Made by a program: the position numbers and the translations under genes. Positions 1 to 12,742 of a DNA stretch of 64,000 nt are shown piece by piece (the first letter of the stretch is position 1; every line of letters starts with the position of its first letter). The notes below the pieces were generated by a model. That model saw only the letters and a list, made by a program, of their open reading frames with translations. It ran no database searches and had not been told where the DNA came from. Source of the stretch: Mesoflavibacter sp. (GTDB lineage Bacteria > Pseudomonadota > Alphaproteobacteria > UBA8366 > Aestuariispiraceae); the NCBI GenBank assembly GCA_017792345.1, contig CP051228.1:186001-250000 (forward strand), in the 5' to 3' direction.

Positions 1-1
1 G

Positions 2-592
2 TTGATGTCCGCCTATGTCAACTATCGTGCGGACAAGTATGACGAGGCGATCATCGCCCTGGACCGGTTCATCGATCTGCACCCCGGCAACCGCGACATC
101 GCCTATGCCTATTATCTGCGCGCGATCGCCTATTACGAACAGATCGTCGATGTCGGCCGCGACCAGAAGATCACACGGCTGGCGCTGGACGGGCTGCGCG
201 ATGTGGTGCGCCGCTTCCCGAACAGCGAATATGCCCGCGACGCCAATCTGAAGATCGATCTGACCCAGGACCACCTGGCCGGCAAGGAAATGTCCATCGG
301 CCGCTTCTATCAGCGCCGCGAGGAGCATGTCGCCGCGATCAACCGGTTCAAGACGGTCATCCAACAATACGACACGACAACCCATGTGCCCGAGGCACTT
401 CACCGTCTGGTCGAAAGCTATGTTGCGCTGGGTATCCGACCGGAAGCGGAACGCACCGCCTCGGTGTTGGGTTATAACTTCCCCGGCAGCGACTGGTACG
501 CCAATTCCTATGCGTTGCTGGAGGGCGGACGCAATCTGGACGCCCCGGACGAGGATTCCTGGCTGAGCTGGACCTGGTCCTGGATTTTCTGA
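2..592 (+). CDS. bamD: Outer membrane assembly lipoprotein BamD (5' partial)
   Basis: The C-terminal 196 residues of BamD/ComL, the periplasm-facing TPR lipoprotein of the beta-barrel assembly machinery. The frame is open to the window edge, so the lipobox and first TPR lie upstream and no start should be inferred here. Visible are repeated helical TPR segments rich in A, Y and R, including YDEAIIALDRFIDLHPGN and YYLRAIAYYEQI, and the family signature RRFPNSEYARDA. The bamD-recN-ligA order that follows is common in Alphaproteobacteria and supports the call. The end is a normal TGA, 19 bases before recN. Confidence 0.93.
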   Translation: MMSAYVNYRADKYDEAIIALDRFIDLHPGNRDIAYAYYLRAIAYYEQIVDVGRDQKITRLALDGLRDVVRRFPNSEYARDANLKIDLTQDHLAGKEMSIGRFYQRREEHVAAINRFKTVIQQYDTTTHVPEALHRLVESYVALGIRPEAERTASVLGYNFPGSDWYANSYALLEGGRNLDAPDEDSWLSWTWSWIF

Positions 593-611
593 TCGGAGAC
601 CGGCGGTCATC

Positions 612-4416
<3,805 letters not shown>

Positions 4417-4417
4417 C

Positions 4418-5665
4418 ATGAGGTTCCTGCCCCTGCTTCTTCTGCTGCTCTGCGCGCTTCGGCCCGCGGTGGGGGAGGCTCAGGGTTGGACGGTATTGGA
4501 ATATGATTCCAATGGCCGCGTCATAGGCACGCGCCATAACCAGGATGACGGCGGCGACGCCAGTGCCGTCTCGGGATCCCACCAGCAGGCAATCGAGGCT
4601 GACGCGCTACTGGTCGTCGATCCGACCGCCCGGCAATTGGCCGACCTGCGACAGGCCGGATTCCAGGTTCTGCAAAGCAATGTTCTGGAGGGGCTGGGCT
4701 TCACCCTGGTCGAGATCGCGACGCCGGCCGGCATGTCGGTGCCGGACGCCATGGAGATGATATCCAATCGTTTCCCCAGCCTTCTGGTCGAAACCAACGA
4801 TCTGATGGACCTGTCCGGCAGATCCTATCGTCAGTCCCAGATCGCCAGTCAGATGGATTTCACCCGCGATCTGTCCGGTTGGGGCGAAGTTCCGGATAGC
4901 TGCGGCAACGGCATCGTCCTTGGCCAGATCGACGGCTATGTCGACACGGACCACGCGGCACTGCGCGGCAAGGGTCTGATCTATGAAAGCTTCCTGAAAC
5001 CCGACCGCGTTCCGGCCGCGGAGGATCACGGCACGGCGGTCGCGGTCATGCTGATCGGGCGGTCCGTCGGCGACCGCGCCAGCGGTCTTCTGCCCGGCGC
5101 CAAACTCTTCGCAGCGAACATTTTCGAGCGTCGAAACGGCCGGGATGTCGGGAATCTGGCCGCCCTGGTACGGGCTATCGACTGGCTGGTCACCCATGGC
5201 GTACGGGTGGCGAACCTGTCCATTGCCGGCGGCGACAACAAGATCATGCGCTTGGCGATCAACCGCGCCTTGGAGAAAGGTCTTTTGCTGGTCGCCGCGG
5301 CGGGAAACAACGGCCCCAACGCACCGCCAGCCTGGCCCGCCGCGCATCCGGATTCCTTTGCCGTCACGGCGATCGACAAGACCATGCGGCTCTATCCCTA
5401 TGCCAATCGCGGCAACTATATCGACTTCGCCGCGCCGGGCGTCGACGTCCCGACCCAGACCCCGCGCGGCATCAAGAACCAGAGCGGAACCTCCTTCGCC
5501 GCGCCCTTCGTCACCGCCATGGTGGCGCTTCATCTCGACGCGGGTTTTGAGCCGGACCCGGAACTGATCCGGCGCAGCCTGCAGCGCTATTCGATGGATC
5601 TGGGCTCCACCGGCAAGGACGATGTCTATGGCTGGGGCCTTGTCCGCCTGCGCCCAAGCTGCTGA
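4418..5665 (+). CDS. Secreted S8 family serine protease (subtilase)
   Basis: Predicted exported subtilisin-like protease of 415 residues. The start is ATG 4418, one base after the ligA stop, rather than the in-frame GTG at 4391 inside ligA, because it opens directly into a signal peptide (MRFLPLLLLLLCALRPAVG) and has GGAGG upstream. The triad is visible: Asp172 in GQIDGYVD, His204 in DHGTAVAV and Ser359 in SGTSFAAP. The oxyanion Asn is in AAAGNNGP (about 297). Residues 60-135 may be an inhibitor-like prodomain. The substrate is unknown, and the absence of a membrane anchor suggests a periplasmic or secreted enzyme. Confidence 0.9.
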   Translation: MRFLPLLLLLLCALRPAVGEAQGWTVLEYDSNGRVIGTRHNQDDGGDASAVSGSHQQAIEADALLVVDPTARQLADLRQAGFQVLQSNVLEGLGFTLVEIATPAGMSVPDAMEMISNRFPSLLVETNDLMDLSGRSYRQSQIASQMDFTRDLSGWGEVPDSCGNGIVLGQIDGYVDTDHAALRGKGLIYESFLKPDRVPAAEDHGTAVAVMLIGRSVGDRASGLLPGAKLFAANIFERRNGRDVGNLAALVRAIDWLVTHGVRVANLSIAGGDNKIMRLAINRALEKGLLLVAAAGNNGPNAPPAWPAAHPDSFAVTAIDKTMRLYPYANRGNYIDFAAPGVDVPTQTPRGIKNQSGTSFAAPFVTAMVALHLDAGFEPDPELIRRSLQRYSMDLGSTGKDDVYGWGLVRLRPSC

Positions 5666-5733
5666 GCCAACGGCCCCGGAATTGCCCGATTCGTACCCTT
5701 AAGGTGCCGTAAGGCGCGGGCATTCTCCGCGCC

Positions 5734-6522
5734 ATGATGAATTCGACATTGCTGACTTGGCTTCTGGCGCTTCTATCGCTTTGCGCGGTGGTCGCAGCCC
5801 CCGGCATCGCCTTTATGTGGACCCGCGCCGTCCTGCCGCCCCCCGACCGTCTGGCGGAGAAGCTGGCCCCGGACCCGCAGATCACCCGCCATACGATCGC
5901 GAGCCGCCTGTCGCAGTTCGGCGAAGCCGCTCGGTCACGCCTGCAGCCCGCCTTTCAGGAAGCCAACCTGCCCTACCCGCCGCATGAGATCGTGATGGTC
6001 GGTCTGAAGCAGGAACGGCGCCTGGAACTCTATGGCCGCGCCTTGGATGGCGAATTGCAGTTCGTGAAGGCCTATCCATTCCAGGCCTGGACCGGACGCA
6101 TGGGACCAAAGCTGATGGAGGGCGACCGACAGATCCCGGAAGGGGTCTATGGCGTTGAATATCTGAACCCGAACTCCATCGCCCATGTGTCGTTGAAGAT
6201 CGGCTATCCAAACGCCTTCGAGAAGCAACGCGGCAAGGAAGACGGACGCACCGATCTGGGCGGCGACATCATGATCCATGGTTGGACCAATGGATCGCAG
6301 GGCTGCATCGTGGTCACCGACGCCGATGTCGAAGAAATTTTCACCCTGGCGTCAGATACCGGCCTGGGCCAGATGCGCATATTGCTGGCCCCGTCCGATC
6401 TGCGCCGCGAACCGGCTTCCGTCCCTGAGGACGCGCCGTTATGGACGGAAATCGTCTACCGCGACCTGGTGGAAGAAATGGCGAGACTGCCGATCCCTGC
6501 CATCCGGGTCGCCGGTGACTGA
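5734..6522 (+). CDS. L,D-transpeptidase family protein (YafK/DpaA-like)
   Basis: 262-residue envelope protein with an N-terminal membrane or signal segment (LLTWLLALLSLCAVVAAPGI). The YkuD-fold catalytic stretch is IMIHGWTNGSQGCIVVTD, with the active-site His and Cys. The preceding LNPNS...IGYPNAFEKQRGK pattern and the following VTDADVEEIF resemble E. coli YafK (DpaA), which releases murein-bound lipoprotein, more than classical cross-linking LdtA-E enzymes. This is a family-level inference, so crosslinking activity should not be assumed. Two ATGs (5734 and 5737) are possible starts. It stands alone and converges on gapR. Confidence 0.82.
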   Translation: MMNSTLLTWLLALLSLCAVVAAPGIAFMWTRAVLPPPDRLAEKLAPDPQITRHTIASRLSQFGEAARSRLQPAFQEANLPYPPHEIVMVGLKQERRLELYGRALDGELQFVKAYPFQAWTGRMGPKLMEGDRQIPEGVYGVEYLNPNSIAHVSLKIGYPNAFEKQRGKEDGRTDLGGDIMIHGWTNGSQGCIVVTDADVEEIFTLASDTGLGQMRILLAPSDLRREPASVPEDAPLWTEIVYRDLVEEMARLPIPAIRVAGD

Positions 6523-6813
6523 TCAGGCCATGCCCAGCGCGGCCAGATAGGTTTCCAGCAGCGCGTCTTCCTCGGCCCGATCGTCCGGGTCCTTCTTCCG
6601 CAGAGAGATGATCTTGCGCATCGTCTTGACGTCGAAGCCCTGGCCTTTCGCCTCGGCATAGACTTCCTTGATGTCGTCCGCGATGGTCTTCTTTTCCTCT
6701 TCCAAACGCTCAACCCGTTCGATGAAGGAACGAAGACGCGCGCCGGTCGCGGTTTGGGTGCTGGTTTCCGGATCGTCCTGTTGGATGTCGGTGTCGGCGG
6801 CGAGATCGGCCAT
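6523..6813 (-). CDS. gapR: Nucleoid-associated protein GapR (DUF2312)
   Basis: 96-residue DUF2312 protein. In Caulobacter, GapR is a chromosome-wide protein that clamps overtwisted DNA ahead of replication and transcription forks and stimulates topoisomerases. Family hallmarks are [18 protein letters not shown], then [15 protein letters not shown] and [11 protein letters not shown]. An acidic N-terminal extension of about 25 residues precedes the core. The domain is essentially restricted to Alphaproteobacteria. The stop abuts the end of the preceding plus-strand gene (6522/6523), and the start faces hemN across 154 bp. Confidence 0.93.
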   Translation of the reverse strand: MADLAADTDIQQDDPETSTQTATGARLRSFIERVERLEEEKKTIADDIKEVYAEAKGQGFDVKTMRKIISLRKKDPDDRAEEDALLETYLAALGMA

Positions 6814-6919
6814 GGTTAGGGACCTTGTCTGTTCGGGTGGGTTCGGGGCCGGACAATACCCTTGGCCTCCCGGCCCTTCAAGCCGACTTGCCGCACGGTC
6901 GATTCATCCGGACGTCCAA

Positions 6920-6933
6920 TTGATCGGGATCAA
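6920..6933. promoter_or_regulatory. FNR-type box upstream of hemN
   Basis: The 14 bp TTGATCGGGATCAA is an exact match to the FNR/Anr/FixK consensus TTGAT-N4-ATCAA. It lies 34 bp before the hemN ATG at 6968, in the gapR-hemN intergenic region. Low-oxygen activation of the oxygen-independent coproporphyrinogen oxidase by an FNR-family regulator is well known. Here it is inferred from the site, and the regulator gene is not in the window. Confidence 0.82.
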
Positions 6934-6967
6934 TGACGGCGATGGACGGATAGGCCAAGGTCCGGGC

Positions 6968-8317
6968 ATGAAACAGGACCTCATCGCCCGATACGGGGGC
7001 GCGGCCCCGCGCTACACCAGCTATCCGACTGCGCCGCATTTCCGCGACGACATCGGCGCTGCCGACTACCGGGAAGCCCTGTCCCGGCTTCCGGCCGAAG
7101 ACCCTGTTTCGCTTTACCTGCACGTCCCCTATTGCGACACGCTGTGCTGGTTCTGCGGCTGCCATACGAAGATTACCCGCCGGTATCGTCCGGTCGGCGC
7201 GTATGTGGATACGTTGATCCGGGAGATGGTGCTGATCGCCGAAGCGGCACCACAAGGACTACGCATGTCCCAAATGCATTGGGGCGGCGGATCGCCGACG
7301 CTCCTGCGCGACGAGGACATTCTGCGTTTGGCACGTGCCGCCATCGCCCTCTTCCGCCCGGTGGCCGGATTTGAATTCGCTGTCGAAATCGACCCCAGGG
7401 ACACCGGGATTGACCGCATCGCCGCGCTGGCAAGGGCCGGTCTGACGCGGGCCAGTATCGGTGTGCAGGATTTCGACCCGCTGGTTCAACGGGCGATCAA
7501 CCGGATGCAGAGCTTCGCCGAAACAGCCGGCGTGGTAGGCAATCTGCGCGAATGCGGCGTCCAGAACCTGAACCTCGATTTGATGTATGGCCTGCCTTAT
7601 CAAACCAAGGCCCGCACCTTGGCGACCGTCCAACGTGCCCTGGACCTCGACCCGGACCGGATTGCGCTGTTCGGCTATGCCCATGTTCCCTGGATGAAGC
7701 CGCATCAGCGTCTGATTCCGGAGGACGCCTTGCCCGGACCGGGCGAAAGGCTGGAAGCATTCAATGCCGCCTCAGAGCTGCTGGTGCAGGCCGGTTACCT
7801 GAAGATCGGCATCGACCATTTCGCCAAACCGACCGATTCCATGGCAAGGGCCCATGCGGCAGGAAAACTACGCCGAAACTTCCAAGGATACACCACCGAC
7901 ACGGCCAACAGTCTGATCGGTGCCGGCGCCAGCGCCGTCAGCCGCCTGCCGGACCTGTACCTCCAGAACGCCGTCCCTGTTCACCGCTATTCCGATACTG
8001 TGCGGCAAGGCGAACTGCCCATCGCCAAAGGCGTTTCCCTGAGCAACGACGACCGACTGCGTTCGGCAATCATCGAACGCATCATGTGCGACTTCTCCGT
8101 GGACCTGTCCGCCCTTTGCGAAAGGCAGGGCGCGGTGCTTTCCGACATCGCCGACGCGCTGGACCGGTTGGAAAGAATGGCTTCCGACGGAATACTTACA
8201 ATAGAAGAATCAACTATAAATATACAACCGCCAGGAATACCATTTACTCGCCAAGTCGCGGCCTGTTTCGACACTTACTTTCGTAATGCTTCAGAAAAAC
8301 ACTCTCAAACCACTTAA
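6968..8317 (+). CDS. hemN: Oxygen-independent coproporphyrinogen III dehydrogenase HemN
   Basis: Radical-SAM enzyme that decarboxylates coproporphyrinogen III to protoporphyrinogen IX in haem synthesis without O2. The start is set at ATG 6968 (449 aa, MKQDLIARYGGAAPRYTSYP), the usual HemN N-terminus; the open frame extends upstream through the promoter region but is not homologous there. The cluster motif is YCDTLCWFCGC (Cys56, 60, 63, with the HemN-typical extra Cys65). GGGSPT and LMYGLPYQT are also typical. The last 40 or so codons are conspicuously AT-rich for this genome. A consensus FNR box lies 34 bp upstream. Confidence 0.95.
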   Translation: MKQDLIARYGGAAPRYTSYPTAPHFRDDIGAADYREALSRLPAEDPVSLYLHVPYCDTLCWFCGCHTKITRRYRPVGAYVDTLIREMVLIAEAAPQGLRMSQMHWGGGSPTLLRDEDILRLARAAIALFRPVAGFEFAVEIDPRDTGIDRIAALARAGLTRASIGVQDFDPLVQRAINRMQSFAETAGVVGNLRECGVQNLNLDLMYGLPYQTKARTLATVQRALDLDPDRIALFGYAHVPWMKPHQRLIPEDALPGPGERLEAFNAASELLVQAGYLKIGIDHFAKPTDSMARAHAAGKLRRNFQGYTTDTANSLIGAGASAVSRLPDLYLQNAVPVHRYSDTVRQGELPIAKGVSLSNDDRLRSAIIERIMCDFSVDLSALCERQGAVLSDIADALDRLERMASDGILTIEESTINIQPPGIPFTRQVAACFDTYFRNASEKHSQTT

Positions 8318-8412
8318 GTTGAACTTATATAAACTTTTTCTTGTGACGCTTCCCAAAGCAAGGGTGGGACCTCGCTAACGTCTTTCCATTCGGATGGGCG
8401 CGACAACAGGGA

Positions 8413-10571
8413 ATGCAAAAGATGATTACTAGCTTACCAATCGCGCGGAAGGCTGCGTTGCTGCTTGTCTTGTCCGCCATTGCCTTGGGCGGCAGCATTG
8501 CGACCGTCAGTTCTTGGCGCACACATGACCTCTCATTCGAGTTGATCGAGAACGAACTGCACGCCGTAGCAGAGGGACGGAAGGGCGCCCTGGGCGCTTA
8601 TCTGCTTTCGATCGAACAAGATCTTCTGATCACGGCACGCAACGAACAAACGATCGACGCGGTACAGGCCTTCACCGACGCCTTCAGAGAATTGGGAAGC
8701 GGCGCGGAGAGCCTTCTCCAGAAGGCCTACATCACCGACAATCCAAATCCGACCGGATCCAAGGAGAAATTGGACACCGCCGGTTCAGGCAGCACCTATG
8801 ACACGCTGCATGCCCGGCACCATCCGTTCTTCCGGTTCATGCTGGAACAGCGCGGCTACTACGACATCTTCCTGTTCGATACGGACGGGAACCTCGTCTA
8901 CACCGTATTCAAGGAACTGGATTACGCGACCAACCTGAATACCGGGGAATGGAAGGATACCGATCTCGGCAACGTCTTCCGGGGGGCCCTGGCGGCATCG
9001 GCGGCAGATCCGGTGTCATTTTTTTCGATTTCAAACCCTATGCGCCCAGCCACGGCGCACCGGCCAGTTTCATCGCGACCAAAATCCAGGACCAGGCGGG
9101 CAAGACCGCCGGTGTCCTGGTCTTCCAAATGCCGATCGATCGGATCAATGCCGTCATGGACGAGGCACGGGAGATCGGAGAGACCAGCGAAGCGCTGATT
9201 ATCGGCGCCGATTATCTGATGCGCAATCAGTCGCGCCTGACCGACGAGCCGACCATCCTGCAGGCCAGCCTGCAATCGGACGGGGTCGACACGGCGCTGT
9301 CCGGTCAATCCACATCGGCCAACGAAACCCATGGCGGCATCGATTTCGTTGCCGCCTTCGCGCCCCTGAACTTCCATGGGGCGAGTTGGGCGATTGTCGC
9401 GCGTATCCAAACGGAAGAGGTCGAGGCACCGATCCAGAACGTCATACTGATTCAGGTCGCGCTCGCGGTCGGGCTCATTCTGGTCATCGCCGTCGTCGGC
9501 ATCGTCTTCGTACGCGGTCAGATCGTCCGTCCGCTGACCGGTCTGGCAGGAACGATGTCAACTTTGGCCGGCGGCGAACGTCAGGTCGACGTCCCCGGCG
9601 CGGAGCGTGGCGACGAAATCGGCGGCATGGCGCGCGCCGTGGACATCTTCAAGAAGGCCCTGATCGAAAACGACGCAGCCCAGGCGCGACAGGAGGCGGA
9701 ACATGAGACGCGTCGTCGCCGCCAGGAACGGATAGACGGCCTGATCAGCGACTTCTCCGCCAGTTCCGAAGCCGTCCTGGGAGAACTCAACATCGCCTCG
9801 CAGGACATGTCCCAGACGGCCGAGACCCTGACCCAGAGTTCCGAGGAGAATATCGGTCAAGCAACGACCGTCGCCTCCGCGGCGGAACGGACCTCCGGCA
9901 ATGTCCAGACCGTCGCCAGTGCGGCCCAGGAACTGTCCTCGGCCATTGGCGAGATCGGTGTCCAGGTCGAACGGTCGAACGAAGTGACCAAGAACGCCGC
10001 CGAGGAAGCGCAGGCAACCACGGCGAAAGTCGAGGCCCTGCGTGAGGCGGCGGAGAGCATCGGGGCCGTCATCACCCTGATCAACGACATTGCCGAACAG
10101 ACGAACCTTCTGGCCCTGAACGCCACGATCGAAGCCGCCCGGGCCGGAGAAGCGGGTAAAGGGTTCGCCGTCGTCGCCAGTGAGGTCAAATCCCTTGCCG
10201 CCCAGACCAGCAAGGCGACGGAGCAGATCTCATCGCAGATTTCCCAGATGCAGGCGGCCACTTCGGACTCTGTCGAGAGCATCGCCCGGTTCACGGACAC
10301 GATCCGGACCTTGAACGAAATTGCGAGCGGCATCGCCAGTTCCGTGACCGAGCAACAGAGCGCGACGGAGGAAATCGCCCGCAATGTCGAAGCGGTCGCG
10401 GCCAGCACGGATGAGGTATCGGGCAGTATCGGTCAGGTGCGGGAATCCGCGAATGACAACCGCCACACCGCCGACATAGTTCGCGACGCCGCATCCAAAT
10501 TGTCGAAAGAGGCGGAGGTTTTGAGCCGCGAGGTCAAAACCCTCCTGAAATCGATCGCGGAAACGGATTGA
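8413..10571 (+). pseudogene. Methyl-accepting chemotaxis protein, frame-disrupted
   Basis: A chemoreceptor split between two frames. 8413-9198 gives the N-terminus: TM1 in AALLLVLSAIALGGSIATVSS, then the first half of a periplasmic sensor. 8949-10571 gives the rest of the sensor, TM2 ([19 protein letters not shown]), HAMP ([19 protein letters not shown]) and the signalling hairpin [20 protein letters not shown]. Homology passes from one frame to the other at the T7 run 9019-9025. One extra T would restore a 719-residue receptor, as would a -1 slip. This may be a real mutation, a phase-variable tract or a sequencing error. No other chemotaxis gene is adjacent. Confidence 0.85.
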
Positions 10572-10604
10572 TCGGCTATATGCCAACCGGCGGCGGCGCG
10601 AAGG

Positions 10605-11588
10605 CTACCCCCAAAGCGCCGCCGTCGGAGGCAGCATGGTCGATCCCTGGAATTCGAATGCCGGGTCGCGGTCGCGCGCCAGCAACAACGGGCCGTCCAG
10701 ATCGACCACTTTCGCGCCTTGGGCGACCATGAAGGCAGGCGCCATTCCCAGGGACGTGGCCAGCATGCAGCCGACCATGATTTCCATGCCTGCCGCCTCG
10801 GCCATCGCCTTCAGCGCAAGCGCTTCGGTCAAGCCGCCGGTCTTGTCGAGCTTGATATTGATCATCTCGTACTTGCCGACCAGATCTTCGAACCCGTGAC
10901 GCGCATGGGCGCTTTCGTCGGCGCATAGCGGGATGGGATGCGCGACGTCGGCCAACAGAGCATCCTCGGCCGCGGGCAAGGGCTGTTCGATCATCTCGAC
11001 ACCCAACTCAGCCAGCTTTTCCGAGAACGGCTCCACCATCGCCGCGGACCACCCTTCGTTGGCATCGACGATCAGGCGGGTATCCGGCGCGGCCTCGCGC
11101 ACGGCGGCGACCCGTTCCAGATCACCCTCGCCGGTCAGCTTCAGCTTGAACAGCGGTCGGGTCGCGTTGCGCGCGGCGCTGGCCGCCATGTTCTCCGGCG
11201 TATCGAGGCTGAGCGTATAGGCGGTGACCAGCGGAACCGGTTCGGCCGTCAACCCGGCAGCGCGCCAGACGGGAACGCCGCTGCGCTTCGCCTCAAGGTC
11301 CCACATGGCACTGTCCAGGGCATTGCGAGCGGCCCCGGCGGGCATGGCGGCGTTCAGAGCTCCACGGTCCTGCCCCGCCTCCACCGCCGCGCCGAACTCG
11401 CGGATCTGTGCCATGACACTGTCGATGCTTTCGCCATAGCGGGCATAGGGCACACATTCGCCCCGCCCGACCACGCCGTCGGCCGTCAGTTCGGCAACCA
11501 CGACCTCGACGCTGGTCTTGGACCCGCGCGAGATCGTGAAGGTACCGGCGATCGGAAAACTGTCGTGGCGGACCGTCAGCTGCACCAT
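10605..11588 (-). CDS. dgcA: N-acetyl-D-glutamate racemase DgcA (enolase superfamily)
   Basis: 327-residue enolase-superfamily member, muconate-lactonizing/dipeptide-epimerase branch. The acid-base and metal residues are in place: KLKLTGEG (KxK), IVDANEGW (Asp), MIEQPL (Glu), CADES (Asp) and NIKLDKTGG (Lys). Dipeptide epimerase would be the name from domain alone. The DgcN gene four bases upstream points instead to DgcA of the marine D-glutamate pathway, which converts N-acetyl-D-glutamate to N-acetyl-L-glutamate. It is the downstream gene of a two-gene operon and converges on the chemoreceptor gene. Confidence 0.85.
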   Translation of the reverse strand: MVQLTVRHDSFPIAGTFTISRGSKTSVEVVVAELTADGVVGRGECVPYARYGESIDSVMAQIREFGAAVEAGQDRGALNAAMPAGAARNALDSAMWDLEAKRSGVPVWRAAGLTAEPVPLVTAYTLSLDTPENMAASAARNATRPLFKLKLTGEGDLERVAAVREAAPDTRLIVDANEGWSAAMVEPFSEKLAELGVEMIEQPLPAAEDALLADVAHPIPLCADESAHARHGFEDLVGKYEMINIKLDKTGGLTEALALKAMAEAAGMEIMVGCMLATSLGMAPAFMVAQGAKVVDLDGPLLLARDRDPAFEFQGSTMLPPTAALWG

Positions 11589-11592
11589 GATG

Positions 11593-12588
11593 TCAGAGCG
11601 CGTCGACCAAACGGCCCGCGCCCTGGCGGAAGGCGTCGACCGCCGGCAGACCCAGCTCTTTCTCGACCTCGGCCAGATAGTCGTCCTGGCGGTCTTTCGG
11701 CAGGTTGGACGTATTGACCGACACGCCGATCACACGGGCGTCCGGATTGACGATCCGGGCCATGCGCTCGTTCAGTTCGATACAGGCCTTCAGACTCGGC
11801 AGCGGGAAGTCGGGCAGGCCGCGCATATGCGTCCGGGTCGGTTCGTGGCACATGACCATCGCATCCGGCTGCGCGCCGTGCAGCAGGCCCAGGCTGACGC
11901 CCGCGAAGGAGGCATGGAACAGCGATCCCTGCCCTTCGACGACATCCCAATGATCGGCATCGTTGGCCGGGCACAGCTTTTCCGTCGCGCCCGAAATGAA
12001 ATCCGAGATGACCGCATCGACCGATACGCCGGACCCGGCGATGAAGATGCCGGTCTGACCGGTGGCGCGGAAGTCAGCCTTCATACCGCGGGTCCGCATT
12101 TCCTTCTCGATGGCCAGTGACGTGAACATCTTGCCTGCCGAACAATCGGTTCCGACCGTCAGCAGACGCTTGCCCGGACGGCGCGAGCCTTTCGCGACTT
12201 CGAAGGTTTCCGTCGGATGGCGGACGTCGAACAGCTTGCGGCCATGCTCGGCGGCCAGGCTGGACAGGGTTTCGATATCGGACAGCTTGTTGTGCAGGCC
12301 GGACGCGACGTCGAAGCCCATCACCAGGGCCTGCTCCAACGTCGACAGCCAGGATTGCGGGATGATCCCGCCACGGTTGGCAACGCCCACGATCACGGTC
12401 TTGCAGCCGGCGGCTTTCGCTTCTTCCAGCGACATGTCGGTCAGGCCGAGATCCGCCTTGCAGCCATCCAGGCGCAACTGGCCTTTGCACCAGTCCGGGC
12501 GCCATTTGGCGACGCCGTTCGCAACCTTGGCGGCCAGATCGTCGGCCGCGTCGCCCAGAAACATCAGATACGGATTGTCGATTTGCAT
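11593..12588 (-). CDS. dgcN: D-glutamate N-acetyltransferase DgcN (DUF1611)
   Basis: 331-residue DUF1611 protein with a P-loop-like VGTDCSAGKMFTS (about residues 142-154) and conserved RHPTETFEVAKG and VEGQGSLFH stretches. In marine proteobacteria DgcN acetylates D-glutamate with acetyl-CoA, and DgcA then racemises the product. The two genes are linked here exactly as in that pathway. The start is ATG 12588. Co-transcription with dgcA is likely given the 4-base gap. The reaction is assigned from family and linkage, not from visible catalytic residues. Confidence 0.85.
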   Translation of the reverse strand: MQIDNPYLMFLGDAADDLAAKVANGVAKWRPDWCKGQLRLDGCKADLGLTDMSLEEAKAAGCKTVIVGVANRGGIIPQSWLSTLEQALVMGFDVASGLHNKLSDIETLSSLAAEHGRKLFDVRHPTETFEVAKGSRRPGKRLLTVGTDCSAGKMFTSLAIEKEMRTRGMKADFRATGQTGIFIAGSGVSVDAVISDFISGATEKLCPANDADHWDVVEGQGSLFHASFAGVSLGLLHGAQPDAMVMCHEPTRTHMRGLPDFPLPSLKACIELNERMARIVNPDARVIGVSVNTSNLPKDRQDDYLAEVEKELGLPAVDAFRQGAGRLVDAL

Positions 12589-12644
12589 GACCGAGAATTC
12601 CCCTAGAACGAAGTGATGCGCGCAAAGATGCCTTGCGGCGGCGC

Positions 12645-12673
12645 ACTATAAGGTCGCGGACCACGCCCGTCAC
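12645..12673 (-). promoter_or_regulatory. Candidate dgcN promoter with overlapping dyad
   Basis: On the minus strand a GTGACG hexamer is followed after 17 bases by TATAGT, 57 bp upstream of the dgcN ATG. The -35 sits in a perfect GTCAC-N5-GTGAC inverted repeat (12669-12683), which could be an operator for a local regulator. This was found by eye, with no transcript data. Confidence 0.4.
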
Positions 12674-12742
12674 GCCTTGTGACAAGCCGGAATCGCGATA
12701 CGCTTTCAAAGCATTCATGCCGCAAGGGAGCGACGCCGCCCG

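Noticed and set aside
6668-6967. Longer N-terminus of hemN
   Set aside because: The upstream part is antisense to gapR and crosses the FNR box; HemN homology starts at 6968.
9019-9025. Programmed -1 ribosomal frameshift in the chemoreceptor
   Set aside because: The zero-frame reading is TCA TTT TTT TCG, so tandem slippage would need Phe tRNA on ATT; a plain mutation, tract variation or read error is simpler. The question is kept open as a finding.
10591-10624. GC stem between the chemoreceptor and dgcA as terminator
   Set aside because: A 9-bp stem is possible but the 16-base loop and lack of a T-run make it weak.
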